Below, in pieces: positions 33,870 to 45,660 of a stretch of DNA of 60,000 nt. The DNA is from Takakia lepidozioides (lineage: Eukaryota; Streptophyta; Takakiopsida; Takakiales; Takakiaceae): contig CM060732.1 in the NCBI GenBank assembly GCA_030704615.1, positions 67,377,053-67,437,052 of the forward strand. Reading direction: 5' to 3'. The position numbers and the translations under genes are program-made. The first letter of the stretch is position 1. The number at the start of each line of letters is the position of its first letter. The notes beneath the pieces are model-generated. The model worked only from the letters and a program-made list of their open reading frames with translations. It was not told the DNA's origin and did not search any database.

Positions 33870-36800
33870 ATGGACGTGGAAGCAAAACCCGATGATATAC
33901 TGATCACGGAAAGCCCGCTTATACGGCCTCTTCGACAATGTTTGCAAACAGCAAAACCAGGACCCTTCAACAGGAAGGATCTCCATTGGAAGAGTGAGAC
34001 GCAATATGGGTTTATGGGTGTGCGAGTGAATGTTGAAAAGGCCTGCATACCTTGGGATAGAGTTGGTGACTTTGTCCTGGGAGAGGAGAGTTTGGAGGAC
34101 TACCCCACTCAGTTTTGGGTGAATGTCCATTCTAAAGTGGAACCCGGCTCGCGAAAAGCACCCAGAGCCAACATATTTCTGTCCAGTATTATGCGTGCAC
34201 CATCCTCAGTCCTTTTGACGTTTCATTGCATGTCTGTTGCCATTTTTTGTTTCACGAGTTCTCTGATTTTATGCTTCCTCAAGTCGTTGGATATCGATTT
34301 TAGAATTTTCTGTCCAGGTATCAATGCTGCTACGGTCCTGATGACAAACGCACCAACAAGGCAATAGTGGAGGATCCAAAACAGAAGCGTGGAGGACCTC
34401 TTGTGGGTGCTGGAACATCTTGCCCTCATAAAGGCCCAATGAGAAAGAAGTCGGAGTATGGAGAGTCTTACAAGCATGGTTGCCAATGCTGTTTCAAGGT
34501 CCAGCAATGCTATCTCGCCCCTGACATTTGTGTCCTCACGTACTACAACAACATGGAGCATACAGATGCGCAAGGGAAACCCTCGCATGGGAAGTCCGCA
34601 GAGTTCAGGAACACCCGCCACGCCTATGCACCACACATTAGCGAGGAATTGAAAGCCTGGGTCGTCGAGCGTTTGTGCCGAGGCCTGTCGGTCGCCCAAA
34701 TCATGATGGAGCATAAAGAGCACGTGATGAACAACACTGGCTTGGGCGATGCATGGACCCGCGATGATTTCTTGTTGGAGCAAGATGTTCCCAACCTTGC
34801 CGAGAAACGTGCGTGACAAACCTTCAAAAAACACGCCGATGATGCGGAGAGTGTGCACATGTGGAGAGAACAGAATCCTGCGTCCGTTTTTTTCTATCAA
34901 GAAGAGAAATTAGAGCCAACATTCGAGCATTTTGATGGAGATTTGACATTCACTATTGGCATACAGACTCCGTGGCAGAAACGACGAATGCTGGAACTAG
35001 GACATGACCGTATCCTTGCATGTGATGCAACATTTGGAACAAATCATGACAAGGTACTATTCGAACGATTCCATAGACTTGTACGAGCATGATAGCATAG
35101 TACCATACAACATTCACATAAAATTTGGCGTGCTGACCCTTTCTGTATGTTTTCATGTGTACGTTGCGGAAGACCGAGGGGCAGACCCATTGTGAACCGC
35201 TGCAGACCTCATCATTCTTATGAAGTCTTCTCGTGCAGAACTGAGTGGAATTTGCATGCTCTGACCATCTTACATTGTGCATTCCAACAGTTCCCATCGT
35301 ACACGTTGATGGTCTTCGACAAGTGGTTGAACGGTATACCAGTTGCATATATCCTATCTGCGAGGAATCGGACAACAGACCTGGTTCCGTGGATGAGAGC
35401 CTTGCGCGATTCACTCCTCGCAGATTTGCCGAACTGGTGACCCAATGCCTTCATTGTGGACGATGCCGAAGCAGAAATCAACGCTATTCGGTAAGTCTGT
35501 TGGTCCACAGCACCGGTCCATTCCTACAGTCCACTGGCAGACTCCTGTGGCGAAACCCGATGGCAGTTCGCTGGGCAAATCCACTGGTAGTCCGCTGTCA
35601 AGTCCGCTCATCAGTCCCTTGGCAAGTCCGCTGGCAGTCTCCGGCAAGTCCGCTCGGCAGTCCTTAGCAAATCCGCTCGGCAGTCCGCTGTCAAGTCCGC
35701 TGGCAAGTCCACTCAGCAGTCCTTAGGGTCGGCCGTCCGCTGCTCAGTCCACTCGGCAGTCCCTGGCAAGTCCGCTCGGTAGTCCGCTGTGGCAGTCCGC
35801 TGCCCCAGTCCTAGCTAGGGGAAGTCCAATGGGGAAGTCCACTGGGTAGTCCAATGGGGTTATTCCAGCACAACAACGTCATGGCATTGTACTGTCCACT
35901 GGGCGAGTCCAGTGGCTCTGCCCGCTAATACAGGTCGTTGTTACAGTCCACTCCGGCGGCAGTCCACCATTACAGTCCGATCCCAAGACTCTAATGTATA
36001 CCATATGTGTTGTGCAGAATTATTTTTGAAGGAGTACTCATTTTCCTCTGCCTTTAGCATGTCCGCAAGGCATGGGTGAAGCAATCATGCAAGAAAACGA
36101 AGGATCCGGTGACCGCTGTAAACTTGTTGAAGGATATGAGAGACCTCATGTACTGTAGAAGGGGACCACGCAACGAGAAAAGAGCGCTTCGGTGGGTTGC
36201 AAGGAGAATCCGTCGTATGAGGTCAAAATACCCGAAATGACATGAATTTCTTGACTATATCGAACAGTACTGGAAGCCCAAAATAGCAATGTGGTGTACA
36301 GCAGCCCGCAATGTCCCTCATGCGAGCCAAGACACAAACGCAAGCATTGAGGCATACCATGGAAATATGAAGGCAAGACTTGTCATGGGGAAAGGCAAGA
36401 TGAGTGGTCGTAGAGTGGACTGGCTTATATGGGAACTCACTGGCCGTGTGCTAAAACACTACTGGTACGCAATCCATTTGAAGACCCACGGGTTCATAAG
36501 AAATGACAAACACGAAAAGTACATATCCAGTTCTATACTTGCGGCACGAGACATTCCTGCTGAGAGTGTTACTCTTCTCTTGGGTCCTGGTGAACCAGCC
36601 TACGTTCTCAGCAGCAACCACCCCGACACAACATACATTGTTTACAATCCTGATTGCGATTGGGCTTGTTGCACGTGCCTATGGGCAATGAAGGAAACTT
36701 ATGCAAGCATCAGGTCCGTGTCCTGAAGATGCTTCACCCTTACCTTCAGGATGGCCTCCTTGTGCGTGCTTGTGGCACGGCGCTGGGAACCATTCATGGA

Positions 36801-37160
36801 GGATTACCTAACTTGCTCTTGGGCAATGGTGCCGGCGGCAACGACGAATCCAATCAGTTCATGGAAAGACATCCTCCAGACGACTTCCCCTACGACGAGG
36901 CACCTCTGGAGGTCTCAGCCTCAATGGAACAAGAATTCGCGGACATACTTCGCATTGTAGGTGATGACAAATACCTAGAAGCACATGCCCGATCTGCTCT
37001 TCGTATGTGCAGAGGGCAGCTCGTTGATATCCTGGCGAAAAGTGCGGCTGGAATGTTGCACCCTGCGGCAGCGAAGGCTTTCCGTTCTCTGAACAACAAC
37101 AACAACATGTCTTTGAAAAATGAGACGAGATTTCGTGGAGGCCTGGAAAACCCGACCTAG
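33870..37160 (+). pseudogene. MULE transposase, four nonsense mutations and a frameshift
   Basis: Recognisable exons are 33870-about 34110, 34318-35053, 35291-35490 and 36018-37160. Introns 35054-35290 and 35491-36017 are GT-AG and phase-compatible; the exon 1 donor is unresolved. Domains: a Cys/His DNA-binding module (CCFKVQQCYL ending EHTDAQGKPSHG); the DDE core with CDATFGTNHDK, FPSYTLMVFDKWLNGIPVAY, IVDDAEAEINAIR and SIEAYHGNMK; and a SWIM zinc finger CCTCLWAMKGNLCKH. In-frame stops lie at 34,814 (TGA), 35,438 (TGA), 36,055 (TAG, where HVRKAW follows) and 36,239 (TGA). A one-base frameshift lies near 36,694 inside the SWIM finger. Apart from these the sequence is well preserved, so inactivation looks recent. 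Confidence 0.85.
35491..36017. repeat. AGTCYGCTG repeats filling a transposase intron
   Basis: This intron (GTAAGT...GTGCAG) consists largely of irregularly spaced AGTCCGCTG, AGTCCGCTC and AGTCCACTG motifs in plus orientation, separated by GGCA, TCA or GGCAA spacers. It is the same motif found in the element's left end and in introns and spacers of the protease gene. Confidence 0.75.
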
Positions 37161-38011
37161 GGTTTTGTGGAGAACCAGCAAGAGGGTGTCTGCACTTGCA
37201 CCTGCAGCACATATATACTCGAAAATTCGCAAGGTTTCAGGTCGTGTAGGTGTCACGAAGAAGACAATATAAGTCTGCAATTCCTCTGGTAGCATTGTCC
37301 CTTTCTGAAATACAAGTCCGCAATGGACTCATGCACAGTGTCCCAACGGACTCCTCCAGTCTCCACAATCCCAGCACACTCCGGCACAAACTCCCATCAG
37401 ACGGCTGCAGAGTCCCACAATGGACTCCTGCACAGTCTCCCAACGGACTCCTCCAGTCTCCCAATTAACTCCCACACAGTCTCCCAACGGACTCACGCAC
37501 AGTCTCCCAACAGAGTCACAGTCAACAGACTGCGAACGCCAGTAAGCCAGTCTGCTGGTCAGTCTGCTGCCCACTCCAAAAAGTTTGCTCACCACACTTC
37601 CACCTCATCCCTGCAACTCTTCCATCAGACTGCTGGACAGACTAAGTCTCAAGCAGACTCATCCACAACAGCAGACTCAAAATGGACAGGCTCCAGTGGA
37701 CTACCTCCCTAACGACTCATGCCAATCCAGCGTCCCAGCGGACTCATGGACATGGTGCCTACCAGACTAGGTACCAGACCCATCAGTCCTAGCCTCGGCA
37801 GCGTACTGCTCGCACATTCAAGCTCAGCAGACTCGGGTGCACAGTGCATGGAAAAATTGACACCATTGTGTCCATTGAGTTTAGTGACAACATTACAAAA
37901 CATGCCAGCACCCACAGTACACAAAAGTGCTCATCACCACTGGAATAATAAGCGAAAACACTCGCATTTTTTATTTCGGTACATAGACTTCACATGACAA
38001 GTACATCATAC
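37161..38011. repeat. Spacer between convergent genes, GGACTC/AGTC repeats
   Basis: Between the two stop codons lies a repeat-rich stretch. From 37,315 to 37,760 it contains many CAACGGACTC, ACAGTCTCCC and CAGACTG units, mostly the opposite orientation of the AGTCYG motif. Open frames here simply follow the repeats. Confidence 0.65.
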
Positions 38012-41000
38012 TCATGAGAGCAGTTTCTCTACATTGTCCAACCCCCGCACGATATACTGGGCACACTGCATTCGCTGCCCAAGTGCAAACTTGAAAGTAA
38101 ACCAGTCCTTCGTGAAAGGTGTTCTTTTCTCTGGCTTTGCAGTCTTGGAGACATTTCCTCTGACTTTTACCCACTCATAAAACACTTGAATGAATGACAT
38201 GACGTAAAAGCCACACTCCCAGTTGAATGGTTGCTGGGGCACATCAGGCGCGTGGAACTGAAATGCTTGGACAATCACATGCCACTCCGGTGAGTCCATC
38301 GAGTACCCTAAGCACTCAGCATGAAGCTTCCGAATCCACCCTAGAACAAAGGGACAACTATGCGAGTCCCTGATAGAGTTCAGGTGAGTGTAACAGCCCT
38401 TGCGGAGGTCGATGATACAAACACTCCAATGCCCCCTGCAATGGTATCAAACAACATGGCGTCATTGCACAATCATGATGGGCAGACTCAGTAGACTGAC
38501 ACTCAGCAGACTCAGCACTCAGCAGACTCAATCTTCAAACCCAGTCCACTGCACAAATACAGAGGTCAATTTAATTGCTCAGAGTCAAGACGAGACTGCG
38601 AAACCAGACTATGACTCAGGAGACAGTCTCAGCAGACTCGGAAGAGTTCTTACTCGTCCCCAATTGGCACCAAAATGAAATCGCACTCTTTCAAGTCCTT
38701 GCCCAGTCGTTCAGTGCGGAGGCAACCTTTCAAGACCTCCAGAAGGCTTTCACGTTGCCCCACCCCCAATGACTTCAACACCGTCCACGTCGACGTTGGA
38801 AGAACAGCAATAGTGTTGGTGAACGCAGCCTCAACCGACTTCTCATAGAATCGACACCACAGCTCCAGGAGTCTATTTGTGCACTCCGACTCAACATTAT
38901 GGAGCGCCTTTATGTCATCCGGCGACAGTCCGCATTCAAACCGTGGGTCCCCTTCAAAAAACATTAGCATGGAATTACACGCCTTGACGTGCATAGCATG
39001 TGCTTGCTAAACCGAGCACCGATCCTGCACAAAGCAGACCATCCTTCGGGAAGCCTCATGTACTGAACAGACTGACGTCAACATGGTACCAAACACTCTA
39101 CAAGCTGAACAGTTCATCAGACTGACAAGACTAACCACAACAGACAATGATGAAACCAGCAGCAGACTGACCACAACAGAGCGCAAAGCACTTAACGACA
39201 AAGACAGACGAGGAGACTGAGCACAGTACTCACCTGTGCTGCTCCAGGAAACGACCCACATCTTTGTCCATGTCCAAGGCCAGCTTGCGGTTCTTGTTCA
39301 TAAAGACGCCAGACTTTTTCTTCACCGGTCTCTTGGTACTCAGACCCTCCTCGACCTCCTCAGCATGGTCCACAATAGTCCGCTTCTTGGCTTTGCCTCT
39401 CCCTTGGGAAGCAGGGACAGCTGTAGGTGGGTTGGATAGAGCAGACAAACGCAGCGCTGCCGCCCTACTTCGCAACAGAGGCTGGTCAGCAGGTTTGTTT
39501 ACACTTGCTGGACCTGTCTTTGCAGCTTCATGGGTCGCATGCGTAGAACTGACCCGCGCATCGGGGGGCGTGCTCACTCCCACACCTTTCTTGGTTGTCG
39601 ATCCCACGTTTGTAGCATGGGCGGAAGATGTCATGTCCTCAGAAGTAGACAGTCTGCCGACGGAGGGACGAACATCCTGTGAGGATACCGAGCAAAATGG
39701 CGAATTAGCCCAATTTCACAATGTGCTAAAACATAAACAACAGTGCTGAAAGAGGAAATGGCACAACCTGCCCCAAGGGGTGAGGGAGCAGACTCCATGT
39801 AATCCAGCGCTATACCAGATGGTGTCTGCGCTACATGTGGTTCCTTGTCAGTGTGCCTGCCAGCATGTTCAGTCTGTTGCTCAATGTGGGCAGTCTGCTT
39901 GGCCGCCGGTTCTTCATCAGTCATTTCGTTTGTGAACTATGCAGTCTGCTGGCAACTCTGCGGTTCAGTCTCTTCCTCAATGTGGGCAGTGTACTCGGTG
40001 GCAGGTTGGTCGTCAGTCCTTCCCTCTGTGAAGTGTGCAGTGTGCTGGTCAGGCCGTGCAGTCTAAACTGTATAGTCAGAGCTGAGCTGTGCAGTCTGCC
40101 GCTCTGAGCCATCCTGGTCAGTCCTTCCATCTGTGACCTGTGCAGTCTGCTGGTTAGTCTGCGGTTCAGTCTGCTCATCAATGAAGACAGTATGCTGCCC
40201 TGCCACAGGTTGCTCCGCAGCCCTTCCATGTGTCGACTGTTCAGTGTGCTGGTCAGTCTGGTGGACAGCCGGCTGGGTGTTCGGATCTCCATGGACTTGG
40301 GAAACATCAAGAACATGTATGGAGACCCAACGGCAATTGCTCCTCAGACTCTTTTGTAAGATCTATGATACGGTTTTGCGTTCCCAGATTGAGTTCGGTC
40401 ATCACGTAAGACAGTGCAAGGGCAACCAGTGCACCAATGCAAACCAGTGCAATGCGTCATCCACCACAAACTTCTGTGAATGGTCTGTTCCATGGAGTAA
40501 GTCCATCCTCAAACTATGCAGATCCTTCATCAACTTGTTGTATGAGTGGAAATTGCCAAATTGCATCATTATGTTGTAGAAGGGAAGTTGCCATGCGCTC
40601 AAATCCTCCTCAGTCAATCGAACAAGTGCTTTTTCGCACCTCCAAAAGGTTGGATGTGCCATAGGAATATGTCTGAGGACTTGAGGTCATGGGTCATCCA
40701 TGAGAAATCAGCTGCACAAGTAGAGGCTGGTGCATTTTGGACGCTTGTGGACTTCAATAGCAACAGCAGAGGCGGCTTCCAGAAACATGGTTGGCTTCCT
40801 CAATAGAAAAACTCCATGGAATAATGAAAGGGTACCAATGACCACCGGCGGTCCGCAACAATCCGGTGGAGCTCATTATGCCAATCCAAATGGGGATAAT
40901 TTCTCTCACCCTAAGCAGGGAAGTGTGAGGTCTCAGCTCGGGTCGAATTGACCGGTGATGACGATCGCCAAACTGCAAAAAGCGCAACGTGCTATGTGAG

Positions 41001-42721
41001 AGAAAGGCAGTCTGTGATCAGTCTGCTGGTCCGTAGTCTGTTGGATGACAGGACTTATCATTGGGCATGGGATGCATGATGGGCTCCTGGAGAGGAGTCT
41101 GCAGGATGACAGGCTGCTCTTTGGGAGTGACTAGATGACAGGCTGCTGAATGGGAATCTGCTGGATGACGGCAACCCTGTAAATGGGAGTCTGCTGGATG
41201 GCAGACTCGGCTGTCCCAGACGCATCCCCCCGACGCGTCTTGAATAGGGTAATGCCGTATCGCAGAGATGACCCAAGATACTTCAATAATATGTACTTCG
41301 CACGCGGTCCACTTCGCACGCACTGCAGTCGCTTGTAAAGAGCATCATTGCTTAGGTATCCGCCAAGCCTGAATGGCCCTACGAAATAGCAATATGTTCA
41401 TCCTGGTACACGGCAGAGAAAATTGGACGTCAGGAACATGGAGGTGGACTCTATATTCACCTCATGCAACGGCTGGACTCACAGACCAGCAGACTGATAG
41501 ACGTAAGTGCGTACGTAGGGTGGAGGCAAAAACTGTAGACTTACCAGTGGACTAGACCGAGACTGACAAACAGACTTAGTAAGTAATGCCCCGATATAAA
41601 ACAGACGAACTGCCGAGCGGAGTGAGCCAAGCGGACTGAGGAGAGAATGCAGCGGACTGACCAGACTGAATAGGCAATGTGAACCCGATGATGGACTCAA
41701 ACAACACAGGAGAACAGACTGGGCGGTCAGACTGACATTACCTCCTCTACTTCATCATCGCATCTTCATCGTCAAAGCTGTTCGACAAGTTATGTTCGCC
41801 TGTAGGATGAATGAATGTGGTAGAACAGACATGACTGGGCAAACTTTTGTAGAAATACGGAAGAAGTTGGAGCCCCCAATTGGTGGGCACTCTGGTGGGA
41901 AAAGCCCAAAGTCACGAGCGCAATGTGCAAGTGCAGACTGGCCCTTCAGTGCTCTGTGAGTTTTGGTTTGACCCTAAACCTATGGCATGGGTGCGATATT
42001 GTATGAGTCTGCTGCGAGTCTGGCAGGGCAAGTCAATGTCCACTGGACTTGTCACCCCTTCCGGCCTTCGAAGTGCATCATTCGGATAATGGTTTGCCCG
42101 CCCTTGAGAAGATTCACTTTCAGTATCAGTACTGATGGTGTGGTCTGCCGCCAGACGGGGTTCAGTCTGTTGCGGGATTTTGCCCTTGCTCGCGAGCAGA
42201 CTTGCAGCCTTCTCCTTTTTTTTTGCCTCTACTTTTTCGGCCCATCACTCAGTTTACGTTTTCTGGCCAGCGTCCGGGTTCCCTGCACTTGCCAAAGCCT
42301 CCATGACGGGCCAACAGAATGGACACCATTACCGGCGCGCAATTCGTCTAATTCCAAAGTGCGGGGGTCAAGCACTGATCCGCGCAAGCGCATTGTGGCT
42401 CTTTGGACAATTACATTCTTTCAGGATCGGCACAAGGCTTGAATCCCGTGGAATCATTGCAATCCAGTCTCCTTGCAAACCCGTGTCAACACAATGCGAT
42501 TTAGTTGGATTTTGTCCTTGATAACCTCTTCACAGAAAGGAAAGAAGAGCTTGGCTTTCTGCCAATTCGAGTTGTTGGGCTTCGGGCTGGAGGTCTACAA
42601 ATGCTTCCACTATTTAATGATCAAACTCATTTGGTGAGTACCAGTACCTTCGCTCCTTCTTCAGTCTGGTTTGGTGCACAAATCCACCAGTCGCCTCCAC
42701 CATTTTCAAAGCATCCTCCAT
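38012..42721 (-). CDS. Multi-exon gene with C-terminal Ulp1/C48 cysteine protease domain
   Basis: The C-terminal exons are clear: 38994-38654 and 38435-38012 join in phase across a GT-AG intron. They give CDFILVPIGDEGHWSVCIID, then HLNSIRDSHS, QQPFNWECGFYVMSF and a stop. This is the SUMO-protease (C48) core with His in HWSV, Cys in ECGFYV and a Gln-containing loop. The usual catalytic Asp is Asn (HLNSI). Upstream minus-strand segments that look coding are 39634-39234 (basic, KKKSGVFMNKNRK, with a CAG|GTGAGT donor), 40662-40402, about 41400-41215 (GPFRLGGYLSNDALYKRL) and a possible first exon 42721-42648 (MEDALKMVEATGGF). Their exact joining is unresolved. The gene converges on the transposase and is inferred to travel with the element. 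Whether the Asn variant is active is unknown. Confidence 0.6.
38436..38653. repeat. CAGACTCAGCAG repeats in the protease-gene intron
   Basis: The 218-bp intron between the two protease-core exons carries multiple CAGACTCAGCAGACTCA-type units. On the transcribed minus strand these read AGTCTGCTGAGTC. Confidence 0.7.
39640..40330. repeat. CAGTCTGCTGG repeat block
   Basis: Motifs of the form CAGTCTGCYGG/TCAGTCTG occur roughly every 20-40 bp in plus orientation, notably at 39,865-40,275. Long frames on both strands here follow the repeat and are not treated as genes. Confidence 0.6.
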
Positions 42722-43350
42722 CGCTGCAGAATGAAACGAGGTGCAAGGACAATGAGCGACAGGATAGAAGTCCTATGAAAGACTCACCCTAAGCAAGAAG
42801 AGGACACAAAATGCGAATGGAAACACAGTAGCAAGTGAGAACCTCACAGAGCGGATGAACTTCGAGTTGTACGCAGGCGAGCGTGTTTGCGACGCTCGCG
42901 GATCACCGGGACTCTCCACACCGGGGAAGAACGGCCGTCTTTCGTTACGGTGATGAAACGCAAGAGGAAAACAAAACAGTGTGAAGAAACAGGCGCGAAG
43001 ATAATGGAGCGATCGCACAGGGAACATGGAGAAAGGAGAAGTGAAGGGGGGAAAGCAGGGCATGACACGCCAACGTGACTGCGATTTCACAAGCGCCAAC
43101 TATCCGCCGTCATCGCATTGAATACGTACACCAAACGAACGCATCGTACTAAATTCATCCACGGTCCTCGCACGTACAGCAGACTCATTTCCCATCAGGC
43201 CGAGAGTCCACCGGACCGCCAGTCCAACGGACTATTTACTTTGCTGAGGCGAAGCGGCTTCATATTGGAGGCACTTCCCTGCTAGCGGACACACTGAAAA
43301 GAGACTGACAGCAGAACAGACTGACAAAGTACCAGGTACCCACTTGTGTC

Positions 43351-43552
43351 TGTGCAAACGTGCAAACCAACTTTTTGCAGCCTACATGCTGTTTTTGTAA
43401 AGCAAATGTCAACCAACTTCTACTCTCCTCGCCCTGGTTTTTTTAGTTCATGCACGCAAGTGGTGCTAAGTTTTTGCAGCCGGTCCTAGCTCTCTATGCT
43501 GGCTTTCCAGGCTCTACATGGTAATTGATTAGTTATATTTCAATCTCTTAGT
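43351..43552. other. Spacer outside the MULE, no supported gene
   Basis: No recognisable coding sequence or repeat border could be fixed here. The true right end of the MULE may lie in or just before this stretch. Confidence 0.3.
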
Positions 43553-43775
43553 GTCTGCCTTTCTTCCCTATATCTGCAGGGTTCGAAAATCTCTCCACCA
43601 TCCTGCAACGGAGGTAGTTATTCTTTCAACATCTTAATGTCTGCCTTTCTTCCTTGTATATGTAGGGTTCAAAATTCTCTCTACCATCCTGCGACAGAGG
43701 CAGTTATTCTTTTCAGAATCTTTAGTGTCTGCCTTTCTTCCCTGTATCTGCAGGGTCTTTACCATCCTGCTTTTA
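43553..43775. repeat. Tandem repeat, unit 86-98 bp, 2.5 copies
   Basis: Units start at 43,553, 43,639 and 43,737 with GTCTGCCTTTCTTCC and continue through TGTATCTGCAGGGT and CTACCATCCTGC. It lies between the MULE and copy B of its left end. Confidence 0.8.
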
Positions 43776-43940
43776 TTCCTCTTACCTTAGTATGTTGGCT
43801 CTGTCCTCTAAAAAATACATAAATAAACAAGAGGATGTGTCAAAGTGTAGCCTAACACCCCCCAAGGTTAATTTTTGAGTTATCCAGGAAAAACAAGAAA
43901 CAAAAAGAAACAAAACAAACAAATGGCTCCGCCACAAGAG

Positions 43941-44333
43941 GCGCCTCTCATTTTAAGATAATAAGGTCTTCAATGGGCACGTGCGATGTGCCCGGGGGCC
44001 CCGCGCACGGACGCCCCGACTAACCAGCACCCCGCCCGCACCGCCCGCCGCTGCGCAGGCGGTCGCCCAACCGCGGGCGCGGCTGCTGACAAACCGCGCC
44101 CGCGCCCGCGTCCGCCGCGCGGCCAGTCCCCCGCCCATGAGTCTGCTGCCTCCAGTCTGCCGTCCGCCAGTCCGCAAGTCTGTCTGCCAGCCGGTGCTGG
44201 CCAGTCCGCTGCCCAACATTCATGCAGTTCGCCAGTCCGCTGGCAGTCCCCTGCCATCCAGTCCGCTGACGGCGCAGGATCGCCACCGTCCATCACATAA
44301 CCATCCGAGCCCTCCATTTGTAGGGCTGCAATA
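43941..44333. repeat. Left end of a second, diverged MULE (copy B)
   Basis: It shares GCGCCTCTCATTTTAAGATA, GGGCACGTGCGATGTG, the GC-rich core, a short CAGTCYGC array and the closing CCATCCGAGCCCTCCATTTG with copy A, in the same orientation and 10,680 bp away. Weak similarity (GACTATTCTTCTTTTGCGTG) continues beyond 44,400. Confidence 0.8.
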
Positions 44334-45660
44334 ATGGCAATGATCTTGCCACCAATCCCGGCCGCTCTCTTTTGATGGCTGTTTGTTGTCCGATATTGCG
44401 ATAAGCGTTTCCATGCACGCGACTATTCTTCTTTTGCGTGCGATGTTCATGATGATGATGAAGGTGGGCTTGAAAATGAGAGGATGTTCGGGCACTACAG
44501 CCACCATCGTGCATATGTTTCCACTATTTTGCCTTCTTGTTGTGCTTCGAGAACCTTCGTTTTATGGTTTGGTTCCTTACTCTTGTTCTATGTATAAATA
44601 TGGAAAATGCGGACATCTGTCGTCGTAATGTCCTCTGCTTGTGATCCGCCATGATAGGTTTGCCCTTCGTACTGCATCCCTTGAGAGTTCACAAGTTTAG
44701 TTCGTTAAAGGAACCCATAGATAACTATGGGCACGAAAATGGGGAAACGTATGCATATGGGGGCGTTTGGGGGTGTATTGCAGATTTCGTATCGGACGAT
44801 GGGACTGTTTATGTGACCAAGTATAGCGGCTTGCATCGTTGTGCATAAGTTGTGGAAAAGAGTGGGAGATCTGAAGAAACCCAACTTTGTGATGGATCCA
44901 CATGGTATTATATAAGGGAGGAGGCAGCACAAAAAAAACAATTCGAGTCGTCACGGAACACCATCCAGTCCTAAGGTCCTCAAACATCCACACGCACCTG
45001 CTGAATGCAGATGTCTGAGCCACGACGGGAGTAGGTACAGAATCGGTACATTTGTCGCATTTGCCAGAAGAGGACTAGATGAGACAATTGCATCTGCAAA
45101 TGCGCGTGGATGTTTGAGGTCTGTTGTTTCATGAGTCTGTCACAGTGGGTCCGCTGGCCGTCAGTGCTCCGGATATTCCCCTTATCGATGGTGCATAAAG
45201 TCAGTTTGGAGGCGGTCTGCTGGAAGTTCCGGCTGTTGGGATCATCAGTCTGTCGACACTTGTGAATTTGTCAGTCTGTTGTGTCGGAAGTTGTTGCACT
45301 AAGTCTGTTTGACTTCTTATTTCCCTCCGGTCGGTCTTTTGGTTGTTCTCACGCCAGTCTGGCGAAACGTCCGTCTGATGGACAGTTCTCCTCTATGGAT
45401 ATCAGTTGTTGGATTGTGCATATCAGGCTGTTGTGCGCGCGTTTGTAGCATGGGTGTAGTTCGACTTTCCTTGTTCCCCTTACTCGCTTTGTCTTCATTC
45501 CATTCGCGTCGTAGCAAACGGTTGCTGGAACTGGAGGTGTGCTGTTCGGACAATGCGTTCCCCGATGGATATCAGTCTGTTCGTATGGGTGCTCAACAGA
45601 TTTGTTGCATGTTTTGTGTGAATATTCGTGAGTTGGATTTGTTACAGTGATTTGTGTGGA
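44334..45660. mobile_element. Remnant following the second MULE left end
   Basis: AGTCTGTTG-type motifs recur at 45,130-45,300, which suggests this is body sequence of the second element. A frame at 44,651-44,848 (ENGETYAYGGVWGCIADFVS) sits where the transposase N-terminus would be, but I cannot align it convincingly. No DDE or SWIM motif was found, so it is at most a deletion derivative. Confidence 0.35.

Larger units (their letters stand above)
33261..43350. mobile_element. Mutator-like element with transposase and convergent Ulp1-like protease gene
   Basis: The element contains a MULE transposase on plus (33,870-37,160) and a gene ending in a C48 protease domain on minus (about 42,721-38,012), arranged tail to tail as mudrA and mudrB are in maize MuDR. 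Its left end is fixed by the shared block at 33,261/43,941. The right end is not fixed: I found no inverted copy of the left end, so it may be a non-TIR MULE. The AGTC-rich repeats stop near 43,340, before an unrelated tandem repeat. Plant MULEs carrying Ulp1-like genes (Kaonashi type) are known; the short repeats through ends and introns are the unusual part. Confidence 0.65.

Noticed and set aside
35411-35726. Repeat-encoded proline/serine-rich frames
   Set aside because: They lie over the intron repeats, and a phase-compatible GT-AG intron explains the interval.
39264-40316. Long frames on both strands
   Set aside because: The plus-strand frame at 39,264-39,749 is antisense to the basic protease-gene segment. 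The frames from 39,835 onward follow the CAGTCTGCTGG repeats and have repeat-derived composition.
33261-44333. The two GC-rich blocks as LTRs of a retrotransposon
   Set aside because: They are direct repeats, but the sequence between them encodes a DDE transposase and a protease gene, not gag-pol. No primer-binding site or polypurine tract is visible, and the repeat arrays inside the two blocks differ in length.
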